NCBI GenBank assembly: GCA_000149265.1
Contig: CH003383.1
Coordinates: 279,650 to 343,649 of the forward strand
Length of the DNA stretch: 64,000 bases
Direction of reading: 5' to 3'
Origin: Ciona savignyi
Lineage: Eukaryota > Chordata > Ascidiacea > Phlebobranchia > Cionidae
Each line of letters begins with the position of its first letter. The first letter of the stretch is position 1. Of the stretch, positions 25,834 through 38,200 are shown piece after piece. The position numbers and the translations under genes are program-made. The notes under the pieces were generated by a model, which saw only the letters and a list, made by a program, of their open reading frames with translations, did no database searches and was not told the origin of the DNA.

Positions 25834-26298
25834 ATGTCGTGCTTAAAATTGTTGTCGAATTTAAGACTCGAGAAGCTAGTTGGGATTTATAATTGCAAAA
25901 CTTCTTTTTCTACTGCATCGATTTTGCAAAACAAACGGTTTAAAACCAGATGGATTACACCTGAAAAATGGAAAAAGGTTGAAGTAAATGGTGAAATGAA
26001 AACGTGGATGCCTAACGTTCCTTTAACTAAAGTTGAAAATGAATTTACTCGAGACAAAGCATATTTTGGCATGTATGATTTTCTCGCAGTTCTTGGGAAC
26101 GATGTGACTTTGACTCCAAAACTTTTCTGCAAAGGCCCTGGTTATGTGCGAGCCACAAATCACAGAGAACTATTTATGTTGCTAAAGAAAAGACGCATGC
26201 TTGGCCACCACATGCACGCGGAAGACTTGCATACCATTCAAAGGCGAATAAAACATTTGATGAAAATTGAAAATAGAGTAAAAAAATCAAGAGGTTAA
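25834..26298 (+). CDS. MRPL51: mitochondrial large ribosomal subunit protein mL51
   Basis: Component of the large subunit of the mitochondrial ribosome. Single uninterrupted exon of 154 aa; human mL51 is 128 aa. The N-terminus (first about 35 residues) has basic and hydroxylated residues and few acids, as expected for a mitochondrial import presequence. The family core runs from about residue 75: RDKAYFGMYDFLAVLGN, then KGPGYVRATNHREL, then the most conserved C-terminal block KKRRMLGHHMHAEDLHTIQR with RRIKHLMK following. An ATTAAA polyadenylation signal variant lies at 26339-26344. The next gene starts only 332 bp downstream on the same strand. Confidence 0.92.
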   Translation: MSCLKLLSNLRLEKLVGIYNCKTSFSTASILQNKRFKTRWITPEKWKKVEVNGEMKTWMPNVPLTKVENEFTRDKAYFGMYDFLAVLGNDVTLTPKLFCKGPGYVRATNHRELFMLLKKRRMLGHHMHAEDLHTIQRRIKHLMKIENRVKKSRG

Positions 26299-26630
26299 TT
26301 TTATTCAACATTTGCTACTTGTTTTGAAAGCATTTTTTATTAAAAAGAGAAACTTCATTTCAATTAAGCTCACAAATTGTTTACATTCAACTCACATGAT
26401 AAAAAGCTTTACCACTTCTATATATATCAAACACAATTTGTAGAACAATTTAAGTGAGGAAATTACCTGCTGCTTATCACTTCATTTTCATACAACAAAG
26501 TGTAAAATACCCTACTGTTCCAACACACTTGGTGCAAAATTTAACACTTCGACTCTTTTTCCCAAATTTCACAGATTGCTAGTTTTAAAAGCTGCTACTG
26601 TTGTGTTTTGTTGTTATAGTAGCAAGAAGC
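26299..26630 (+). other. short mL51-C19orf47 intergenic spacer
   Basis: 332 bp between the mL51 stop and the C19orf47 ATG, CpG-poor and with no promoter-like patch. It holds ATTAAA at 26339-26344 and an acceptor-like TTGTTATAG ending 12 bp before the next ATG. The layout would fit downstream processing by trans-splicing, known in tunicates, but the spacer is longer than in typical tight operons. Confidence 0.4.
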
Positions 26631-28788
26631 ATGTCAGACCAAACAGGTATCAAGTCCATATATTTTTATTTGTTACATTTGTTCTTACTGGTAAAACCAT
26701 TTGTGTCAGTACCGGTACTTGTATATAAACTATTGTAAAGGAAAATTGTTTTGTTACATAAAACATTCTGTTATTGGAATTAAGTCGTCTGTTTACATTA
26801 TCATGTTTAGACAATACTAATGTATAACAGTTTATTATAAATCTAATATTTTGTAATTTGTATACCATGTGGGAAAATTTAGGGTGGTTATATATCTTGT
26901 ATGTTCTTGTAACACAACCTCTAACAGAAATGGGCGATCACCTTTTACTAGTACTATACTATTTTGGACTTAATTATATGCAGGAAATGTAATTGTTAAT
27001 TAACCTCATTTCCAGTGAGCCAGTGGCTGAAGTTTTTTAAGGATGCGGGAATACCATCTGGACTGGATATGAAATATGCCATAATGTTTTGTGATCACAG
27101 GTTGGTAATCGTTGTATATATCATATTGTGATATAAATTATTAAAATGTGGTAAATTTACATTTTAAACTAAGATTGTTCTTATTTAAATTTAACTTTAT
27201 CTCAGGATCCAAAAAGATTTTTTGGGAGACTTGAAACGAGAATATTTGACAGAGATGGGGATTAAGGCCATGGGTGATGTGATTGCTATTTTAAAACAAG
27301 CTGAACTAGTTTTCGAAGAGGTATGTATGCTTTGTTGTTAACAAGAGATCATGTGCACTCAAGGCAATTTATGTAGATATATAACAGTAAAGTTTATTGG
27401 TATCAGACTTAAGATACTGGTATAAGCTCAGCCTAGATAGCCCTTGCTCCATATCAAAATTTAGCATATATGTCGTCGATGGTGGAGCAATAACTGTCTT
27501 TATGTGTGTTATTGTTGTTTGTTGGAGATTTCATGTGACCATAAAATGCAATTGTTATGTGCAATAACCATGCAGAATGGTAAATCAAATCAGAAATACT
27601 GGTCTAATCATAACTGTTAACTTGATAGAATATAAAACGATGGCTAATAGTGAAGAATTTGACATGTTTCTTAAATTTTAAATGTCAATATTGATTTGAA
27701 CAAAACAACAAACCATATGTTGCTTTTAATCAGATATCCAGAGAGAAAACAAGCAAATTAATTCGCCCAATGGGTGGTAAAAGGAACAAACAAAGGACCC
27801 GTGAGTTTTTGAAATTGCCTGTGTAACATAATTGAAATTAAAAAACAATTTTTTATTTTGCGTAGCATCTCCGATCATGATTAAAACAAGCACAAACGAG
27901 AAACCAAAACAACTTGCACAAATTGGTAATTTATTTAAATATATTTGTTTTACTTATATTTGCCCGTTTTGTTTAGGCTTTAGTCAACATTAATTCTATT
28001 CTCTCGTTTTCATTCCAGTACCCAAACCCCCCATTTTGGCAGCTGAAGCTCCTAACAAGTCGGTTTTTCACCGACTTGGTAATGATACTGTCGTGGAAAG
28101 TCCGGCGGTGTTTCGGCGTCTTGGTGACCCTGTTAACTCGGCTTCCATTGGATCGGCAGATCAGGTTGTAAGATCCATCAAAAAGACTGTTACTGATGTT
28201 CCTAAGACTAAGTCATTGAAAAGAAGGAGTGTGTTAGAGAGATTGGGCCCTGCATCTGACGAGACACCACCTGTGAAAAAGATGATCAAGTCTGCCGGAA
28301 AAAATAAGCCGAACATTGTTGTGACTTCATCGAACTCCAAGAAGAAAAGTGTCCGCATGCAACAGTCTGATGATGATGTTAGTTCTAGTGTGGAAATCCC
28401 TCCAACAAGACAAAAAACTGTGGTCAGAATGAAGCCACTCATGAAGCCAACCAAGCAAAAAGTGATCATGAAGCGGGTTCTACACAGTGATAAAAAGAAG
28501 TCCAGCATCATGCAAAGGCTTGGGAACAAAGGAAACGGTATCTCTAGCAGAGTTTCGGTAAAGTCGCTCACAAAGTCGAATCTTAGAATGGACAGAAATG
28601 GACATGCAGCAACAAAAAAACTAAAACCAACATCACGTTTCAGATCAGACATGATGGTGATCAAACAACCGGCTCGAAGAATTTCGAAGCCAATTTCAAG
28701 CAATACAGTATCAAGCACAACTTCTGCCGGTATTTTCCGTGGAAAAGGGGCTGCATCGCACAGTGTGTTTGATCGTTTGGGGAAATAG
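26631..28788 (+). CDS. C19orf47: C19orf47 orthologue, SAM-domain protein
   Basis: Nuclear-type protein of poorly known function, recognised by its N-terminal SAM-like domain (residues about 6-72: SQWLKFFKDAGIPSG, YAIMFCDHRIQKDFL, MGDVIAILKQAE). Six exons with consistent phases: 26631-26646, 27016-27100, 27206-27320, 27734-27800, 27866-27925, 28019-28788, giving 370 aa. The first coding exon has only five full codons. The rest is basic, Ser/Lys-rich and probably disordered, with repeated short motifs of the form [SA]-[VI]-[FLM]-x-RLG: RLG at residues 133-135, 148-150, 189-191, 281-283 and 367-369, the last one residue from the C-terminus. Vertebrate C19orf47 has SVFDRLG-type motifs too. AATAAA signals lie at about 28903-28916 in an ATA/AATA microsatellite. 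It converges with DNAJC17. Confidence 0.88.
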
Positions 28789-29284
28789 GAGTGTATAGTT
28801 AATGCATACATGAAGCTTAGCAGTAGGTTTTATTGGTGTGTGGTCGTTCTCGCTGCTATATTTGTATATCTTGCGTATAGATATAGATACTTTAATAATA
28901 ATAATAAATAAATAAATACTGTTTTTTGCACAGCAGTGACTTGTTTGTAAATAGTCAAAACTCCCAACCAAATGAGTACAAAGCTTGGAATGAACCTTCT
29001 TTATACAGTAATGTCTTCGCATCATCATCAAGTTTTTTTTTTTTTTATTCAACTTATGTTATGAGTTGGGAATGAATTTTTTGTAATGCAGTTTTCCTTG
29101 CAAAAAAAAATAATATCAACAAGTTTTTATTGAATTGCCCTGCCATAAATAAAAAATGTACTACCCGACAAAATAAAAAGTATAAAATGGAAAGTAAAAT
29201 GACGTGGACTGGGTTCCCCCTTTTCCATTTCATAAACTGCTGTCTTGAATAATGATCTACTCGTGCCATTTGAACGGTAAAGAT
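28789..29284. other. convergent 3' flanks of C19orf47 and DNAJC17
   Basis: 496 bp between two facing stop codons. It holds the C19orf47 polyadenylation signals (about 28903-28916, within a TAA/TAAA repeat) and, on the minus strand, AATAAA at 29126-29131 about 154 bp past the DNAJC17 stop. It also contains a T run at about 29033-29046. The close tail-to-tail spacing leaves room only for the two 3' UTRs. Confidence 0.6.
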
Positions 29285-32200
29285 TTAACCATTTTCTTCG
29301 GGTGCAACTTTCATTTTTTGCTCCTGTGCTTTCCTCTGCAGTTTTCGTAATACCATTTCTTCAAACCCGTCCGTTAAATGGGCGTCGCTGGATGGCGGTG
29401 TGGAGATGTTACTCTGATTGGTATTCTGTAGAGAAAAAATTGTATGGCGGTGAAATGGCAATAACACATTACAGTATAAAAGTGATATTCCGGTACCTCT
29501 AAATACTACAGGATCGCTTGGAGCGCTTACTATACGTCGTAATTACAAAAGCCATGATATTAATGTTAGGGTTGGGGTTAAAGACTTTCTTTAGCAATCT
29601 TAGTGATCCAAGCGATCCTGTAGTATTTAGAGGTACCCTGAATATTCGGTTAAACATTTTTCTAATTTATTCGAGATATAGTTGTGTACATTAGTTGCGA
29701 TGAAAAGCTTTCTTGAACGGCCATACTGATTAACCTTTGCTTTACACCGTAAAGCCGTTTGTCGTTATTCATCGTTTGGCGAGTGCAATTTAACTTTGAA
29801 CCCAAAACAACTTAGGTATGAGCTCCAACTGTTACAACGCAAAAAAAATAGATCTGTACAATAAATGGAGTCCGAAATATAGCGCGGGCCGCAGACATCT
29901 GTTTATTGAAAGTGGTTTCCTGCAATGGCGGACCCCATCACTTGCAGTAAATAAATAAATAGAAACGCTTAAACTTGGCGCGGCTACCGCTTAATTGTGG
30001 CTACACCGCATAAGCCACATTAAGAAAGTAGATCGGGATTATCTATCGAACGAAAAAAGCAACATAGCCAAACGTTGGCGTCGACCCATATATCTTCATT
30101 GAAAAGTAGCTACATTTTTGGTTCAGGCCAAGATAAAGTAGATAATTATTTTTAAAAGCCAGTCTTTATAACATAGTGAAAAGTAAAATGACAAGTCAAG
30201 AAGTAAAATTGGTGATGGTGCTTTGCCTGACGAATATATATTAGAATACACCTACATCTTGATTATTGCATACTTTGATAAACTTATTGTAATGTTGTCA
30301 AAAATAAATGACGGAAACTGGGGCAATTTCGAACAAAAATTTAACATTGTACGGTTGAGTTGCGACTTACAATCTGGAACTCCAATTCGCACTTACATTA
30401 ATCGGTTTTAGAAGAGGCAGCAAATCGACCGTTAAAATCATCGCTCTACACATTATAAACTCCTTTGCGTGTTGTTCTGTTAAGTGGGCGGCAGAAATGA
30501 CTACTTGCGGCAGAGATAAGCGACCGACAGCACAATTTTAATGCTGACAAAGCGTATTCTATTTGTGTATAATCATAATGTTGGGAACGCTTCAAAGTGG
30601 ATTCTGACCCCTAAGGATAGACTTCATGGCCACGACCTACCACTGCACAGTATTAAATGCACGTTTTATCTATACACGCATCAAATTGGATGGCCGCCAT
30701 CTCTATATGTTATACATTTGCAGAAAGTAGATGGATCACTTAGTCTATACAGGTACCAGTGAACCGTGTTACTACACTAGGGCAATCGACATAAACTCCC
30801 TTAGTTCGTAAAGTAAGGTTAAAAGATAACAATATAAAAAGCCCACTTGACAAAACGCAATAAAAATCTTAAAACGAGATGTAAAACCTTTTTTTATGAT
30901 TTTTTGAGTGGCTATAATATTTAATTACGCTGCTAAAATAATCACTGCACCTGTTGCAGCTATATTGGTACGAAATTAATTTCCGTTAAGAATTTGTATT
31001 ATCGAGGGTTATTTTAGTAATATTCCAAGTTGCGCGTTACGGATTTGGGTAACGGGTCACATGATATGAATATTATAAATTTACATTTTGTGTTAGGGAA
31101 TTGACAGCATTAAAATAAATCCGGTTAAATTAAGATGGTCGATAAGAAAATCGAGACTTTTGCCAGGTTTTACGATATTCTTTGCTCGCATGATTTCGTG
31201 ACGACGCTTTTCGTTACGCATGTCTGCGCATCAAGTTCAAGTTGTTGTTTTGACTCGACTGAGTCGACGTGAAAACAAGCACCCAACCTCTCTGTGATGG
31301 CGTCGGTTTGACTGACAGAGGCAAATTAAAACAGGATTAAAAAACCCAACACGAAAAAGATAAATATGTAAAGTAAATTCAGGTATTTCAAGAAAAGACC
31401 ACAAGAAGTCAAATTCCGTGGATTGGTTACCAAATTATAAACTGGGATCTGTACGTTGCTTAAATGGGTTATCGCAGTTGTAATTCATTAATTTGGTGTT
31501 AAAAGGACACTATAGTAGCACGATGGCAGAGACACATTAGGATGTTATACCAAAGCAGTGGGAATGATGGGTGAGTATTACTTGTTAAGTAATCGACTAG
31601 TCGTGAGGGCGAAATGACAACGGTAATCTGTTTTACATTTTACTTCTGTATGACAGCCACCGATATCTCGGCACAATACAACTGAATACACAAATGGCGC
31701 TTCTAAAGCATTCATCTGGGGTTTAATAACAAATAAATCAAACTTTCCGTAAAAAAGGCGAATTGTTGACACAACATAGAAAGTATTATGTCATTGTCAA
31801 TGAATAATGAATATGTTGCGATTACAGACTGCCATGATTCTGTAGTGAAAAGAACTGTAATTCCAACGACACGTGTGTGGTACAGTATATACAGCAGTGG
31901 TCGGATTTATTTATAAATATTAGGAGTATTTCGACAAACGACGCTCAAAGGCTTTTTAACAAGAACACAAATATTTAGAATCGAAAAGAATATAAGCTCT
32001 ATTAAGCCAATCTACGTTCATTATTTGTAATAACGTTGCTCTCCCATAAACACTTTTAGAGCCAATCAGCGTTAATCTCTTGTCACCAAGGGTGAAAATG
32101 TCTCACCATTTATAGGATTAACCAAAAAAGACAGACAGTTTACGTATTGTTAGCCAAGTCATGACGTGTACAAGAATCAACACATAGCACAAGATTCAAC

Positions 32201-35200
32201 ATATATGGTATGTTGATATCTGCTAATCACTATACGATCGTTGGTATATGTCTACTGAGCTGTAAACATCACATGGGCGTGATAGATTTATCCGCAATTA
32301 CATTGTAATGGGGGAGGGAAATCGCTTGTCACGTTTTAATTTATAACTTAAGGCACAAAACGGTGATGGACTGGGATGTTTTAAAAAAGAAACTCAATTC
32401 CATTAGCAACAGTGCTATGACGCAAACAACTCGTAAAACATTTCCTACTTCATAAAATGTATTAAAAAAATTTGGTTTTATCTTAAAACGCGACTGCGTT
32501 AACTCAGGAAAAAAGTGAGAGAACATCTTATAAAAGTGTCCAAATAAAAATAAAAAACACACACACAATAAATAGAAAAATATAGATTTTAAGTGAGCTT
32601 TAAAAACATGTTATTTATGCTGTACATACGCCAATGTGGCGATTAGTTTAAATTCCCATGCATACAAGTCCATTTTAGATTAAACCCGTAAATTCCGAGA
32701 ATGTAATGTAACCAGATCTTGGACAAAACTACAAACCGCGACAAGGCTTTACGGAAAGTTCCGAAATTGAACTCTGGAACACAATACAAAACGCGTCATC
32801 GTTACGTCATAAGGATGAAACGCGACCGCATCGAAACAGGATGTTGCACGAGAGGAGCCAAGTTATTTGTGATCGAATGTCGATGTAAATATAGAACTAA
32901 ACATAATATATATACTGAAGTACATTTATACCGGATAAAGAAGCCTCTGGTAAATTTAAAGAATTTAAAAATAGTTGAAATACATGCGGGTATTATACAC
33001 GAACCTTTGGGTGAGTATACTGTTGCTAAAACTGTTTCCTTACAAATGAGAAAATCAAGGTGTATAGACGCGTAAAATAAGTGTTTTCACTTTTAAAAAT
33101 ACGAAAAAATCCGAGGCTGGTGGATGACGTCAGCACACAGAAGACGAGGAGAAACACCTGTGTGTAACGTCATAATGGTCATTGAGCACGCATTCTTATT
33201 GTTTAATGAGGGGTGGAGGAGTGGTGAGTGAAACTGGACATAATTTTTCAACACCCAGATTTTTTACGAAATGTAAGTCCGCCTAAAACGTACGATACAA
33301 CAAGTAGCAGAGATGCTGATATTGGAAAATATTGACGTTCAAATTAAATTCGAAAATGACAAGAAGACCAACAGCGTTAGAAGAGTTTCGAGCAAATTAT
33401 ATAAAAACATTGTCCAAAATTGGTAACAGCTCAATTACAGCAAGGGGCATATTACATGGAGTTACAACAATGATCATACATTTAAAACTGTACATTTTGA
33501 ACTGATCAGGTACTGATTTTATCAGGTTTTAACATGTTTTTGCCTTATCACAGTCATAACTCAATTAAATAGTGTTGCCCAGCACCATGTGATTTACTGT
33601 ATCTTAGTAATTGTCGTAAACAAATGGTTTGAAGACAATTTAACGTAAGCATCTGTGTGCCCACTGTGTAACCTTGACCGTATCTTGGTTTACACCGGTC
33701 TAGAAAAAACACATTTTAATAAAAAAATAATAATTTTAAATTTAAGAAGAACGGCGTTTTAAATTGGGAACAGAAAACTATTTCGCTTTCGAAGAAAAGA
33801 AATGAGTATGATATAAATAAATTTAACACAAATCCAAAAAATACTAAGCAAATTCAAAATTCAAAATATTATTTTGGCACTATTTTTAACAGCGTGCCAA
33901 AATAGAAACCGATTACAAAAATTACGTTTTAAGTACAGCACCAAGAATGTGCGCTTCTTACAGTGTAGCATAAGTGCCCTGAGCAAAATGCAAGTTAAGG
34001 CTGAAAACACGCAAAGGAGAAAATATTGTTTGTGCGTTGAACTTACTTTTAAAGTGAATCATTTGTTTTTGCCGAAAAGAGAATTTTCAAACTTTCTTAA
34101 GCAGAAAGTAGTTGTTTTGTGTGGTTTGGAACGTCAAAGTATTGACGTTGACGTCATAAAAGTTGTGTACTGGTTTTTGTGACGTTAATGAAAATACGGA
34201 AAGGGTGGTTATAATAATTACATCATAATTAACGATATAATCAAGTCGATATATAGACAATGCACGGCACCCGAAGACAGCTAATCTGTGCTCCGATATG
34301 TATATACATGGTTACATAAATAATCCAAAGAAGAGCCTTTATATATGCGCTCCAAACATACCCGGATGTGGCATGCCTCCCGCTGACTCTTCTCCACAGG
34401 TAACACTTTGATCATTTCCTTCACTCATGCTTAGGTTAAAATCGACAATTTGAATTTCCACCTTCGCGGATGATAGATAATAAGCTGTAATTATGCATTG
34501 TTCGTTGACAAAGCTCTCGCTAAGTCTCGTAACCGCGACGATGAACAGGCGTCTCCGTTACGTCATTATAACCCAATAAGGTGACGTCACCGCAAGAAAG
34601 AAGTGGTTATTAATCAGAAAACAGAATGAATGGATTCGTTGTGCACGGATGAGAGACATCGAAAACTTGTTTGGGGGATGAATGAAAGTGAACGAAAAGA
34701 GCAAATAGCGGAACGGAACAAACTGGAATTATGACGCAATATCACGATTTATAGCTTCGAGGTGAGTGAGCGTGGAGTTTTGTTGGCAAAATATACAAAG
34801 TCGAATTATTACGAGAATAGTCGAACAAGCTCTTCTATTTCGCTAAAGTGTGGGCAAAGAGTAGACCGCAGATATTGACTTAATCACTCAAAAATAGACA
34901 CAAAGAGAAGAGGTACTGATACCAATGTAAGGGGTATCAAAGATATGAAAATTGCATATTCAACGAAATTATTTGCAATCGTTTACACGACCACACAAAG
35001 ACATCCTCGTTTTTGGCGACATGCACAAAAACAAACATACAATGTCATACAATTATTCTCCGCTATTTAATGTGATATTGAAGTGATTTGCTAGAACACT
35101 TTCACCGTCCGTATATTCTACAAAATTACCGATTTGTATAACGTATTTACCTAAGCGTTGAATAAGTTATGTATGCCCTATTTAGAAGCCATTACCAGCG

Positions 35201-38200
35201 ACCGACATACTACTGTGTACACTGCACATAAACACGACCTACCAGGAATTTTAAATACATTTAAACTCAAAAGAGCGTGTTGAATCGCGATGTCATAGCT
35301 CAACCACGTGACACTTCGAAACAAACCAAGCAAGTTGTGTTTTATCTCATTAGTCTCCAACGGAAAGTGATATATTTTTTATTTATTTATTCGACTAATT
35401 TTCTGTATCCAAGAATGTCCGAACTGTGGCCTGGCTCAGAGGCCTCAGAGGATGTTAAATGCTTTACAAAAAGTACATCGTTATAATTTTAGAAGGAAAC
35501 TTTTAAACGAAACGCAATTATTTTTTCCGGTAAAGGTACCAAACATTAAAACCCGAAATCAATGCCATAAAAGCTTTTTGTCTTTAGTTTGAGGAAAAAG
35601 TAACACTTTTATAAAACGAACGCAAATAAGGGTCTATAAAAAGAATATTCTGAAATTGTTTACCGAGTTTTGGGATTACAATCGAAATATATTAAAAAAA
35701 AACAGTATAGAGAAATACTATAGTGAAAATGTCAGGATTAATACAAGGCAAGCAGAAAACTCCAAATTTAGAAATGGAAAGTTTACCCTTTTATACATTT
35801 GATTGATTAATCGCGGGACATTGGCCCGCCAATTGGTATTGTGACTTCACAAACTCCTAATTTAGCGCGTCGTTGTGCACAGGAAAGAGTGGTTATGACG
35901 ACACAACAATTGCAACAAGAACAAAGCAAAACGGAAATGAATCGCTGATGCAACGAAACAGGGCTACTGTGGTATGATTATTGGAAAGTCGAATGAAAGG
36001 AAGCCAACTTAAATTGTGTGTATTATGAATATAATTTGATGGATAGATTACTATGCAGCGAGTTGCAACAGTCATGCGTATTTTGGAAGGCGCGTTAACC
36101 TATAGTTAGTGATCAATTATGTCTTATATATGTCTAGTTAAGGCAGTGTGTCTTGCGTCGTTTTTCTACTGTTGTCTTCATTTGTAAGTGATGGGCTAAT
36201 GTAACTAAATAAAAATTGGAGAGTATGGACACTGACCAATTACTCGGTAAGGGATGTCCTAATGCAAACTGGTGTGCATTCTAGAAGTATTCTCGATTAA
36301 ATTATTTGTCAAAAAGCTCTGATGTCAAAATATTAACACACGCATTTTGTTTTCGTGTTCAATAGATAGAACAAAATGAATGTAGCACGTTCGGTCAATG
36401 GAAGTATAACATATCAACAAAAATTAAATTTCAAATTGGCAAAATCCAGTGAAATAATGTGAACTTATAGTTATTCGGACAAAAAGAATATTTTTCTTAG
36501 AATTAACTCTACACAGATTTTAAAGGAAATACCAGAAAAAAAGGGAGAGATAAATGTTAGGGTTGGTTGGTAAAGCTGGATTGACGAATTTTTCCCCAGT
36601 GGTTTTAAAGTTAACTCTACAGTTATTCAATGTGAAACTACATTTATTCATTCCACAAAATAACCAAACACGTCATGTAATGGCGTCAACACGGGGAAAC
36701 TGATAAATCATCCGGGAGCTCCAGACTGAATCATTTGGCTTTGTGTCAGTTGGCAGAAGTTATACAATATACGTCGCATTACAAAAGAAGGGATTATAAT
36801 ATTTCAGGTGTAGTTCATTGTGCAGTATTTAAGTCGTATTTTGACTTATTGTAGTTCTTTAATTTATTGTATAACGTTAAATTGTAGATTTTACATTTGG
36901 ACGTTTCGAAAAGGTTTATTAAAATTATATTTGGTTAAGAATCAGTTCCGTGTTTCTCAGTAGTTCTGCAATTATAAATAGCGCACACGCCTCGCGGAAC
37001 TAGCATAGAAGCTTGTACGTAAGTACATGTTAATGTCTAACTCTTACATTGAACAGGAGTGATTGATAAGATTTAAGTAAATATAAAACACATTGTAGAT
37101 GGGAAGTAGTTCATTTTTTTACTAGAAAGTTAAAAAAGCAGATTGACCAAGTGCCCACATAAATTAATAAGTATGCTAGTATGTAGCCGCGTATTTTAAA
37201 ACACGGTTTCTCTACCAAAAGTACACAGGTTAGAAACAGCAAAACGGAATTTCCCAACAATGTTGCAACACTTGCGTGTTGGTCGACTTCCCTCGATATT
37301 TCGCAATTTGTTCTTAACTGGCTAATGTTACCACCTTGTGCTGATTGAAAAAAAATAATAAATTGTGGCATAAATGTAAAATGTGTCAATCAAGTGATAC
37401 TACCATTTGTAAACCAAACACGACCGTTGTATAGAAAGGCAAATGAAGTACGTCACTGACCTGACGTATACAATTTGCACCCGTACACCACCACTATCAG
37501 TAAAATTGCTGAACATTTTTATTTCAATCAGTACAGTTTCAGCAAAATTTGGATCAAAGCCTAAAAAATAACCTAATTGTACCATAGCATTTATTTTCTT
37601 TATATTTGTGTATTTAAAAATTACCTTATTTGGCAAATTTTTAAAATTTCAATAATTTCTTAAGTCACTGAGCGTCGCTCAATGACACCCAATGTCGCTA
37701 AATTTCTACGAACTTTTGACGCAATTAGTTTGTGAGCTTATTAATTGTGAATCATATCAATCGAACGTCATATGGGAAAGGAATATGGTGGTTGTGCGTA
37801 TGACCAAACGCTTAGAATAACTTTTTTTCGGGGGTGGTTTAGTAGCTTATAGTAAAAGGATAATGAGATAACCTAGTTTCTTGCTTCATGAAGTATGAAA
37901 CTGAATTTGCAGTAAAAAATGAAATTTGGAGAGAAAATAGAGTTAAGATAAGATTAAGTTTTACTGTGAATTCGTTTACTAAACCTATTATTCAAAGCAC
38001 AACTTTCGGAGTAATAATCGTAGAAAGTAAAAACCAAAGTCGTTACATTAATCTTCGGTACAATAAAGCAGTTTACTAGACGGACTTTACTCTTTTTCTA
38101 GGAAAATTCATTTTTATAAACCAATGTTGCCATACAAGAACAAATATTTTTAAGTTTACGTAAGTGAAATGGAGCAGAATCGTAGAGACAGGTGTATAAT

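Noticed and set aside
28161-28811. 216-codon open frame on the minus strand
   Set aside because: It is the antisense shadow of the C19orf47 exon 6, whose plus-strand reading has matching exons and conserved motifs.
32719-33075. 118-codon open frame in the DNAJC17 intron
   Set aside because: Composition is unremarkable, there is no domain and no splice partner, and it lies in gene-poor DNA where frames of this length occur by chance.
33355-33421. Exon-like open frame beginning [15 protein letters not shown]
   Set aside because: There is a donor-like GT, but no second exon, no homology and no promoter signal nearby.
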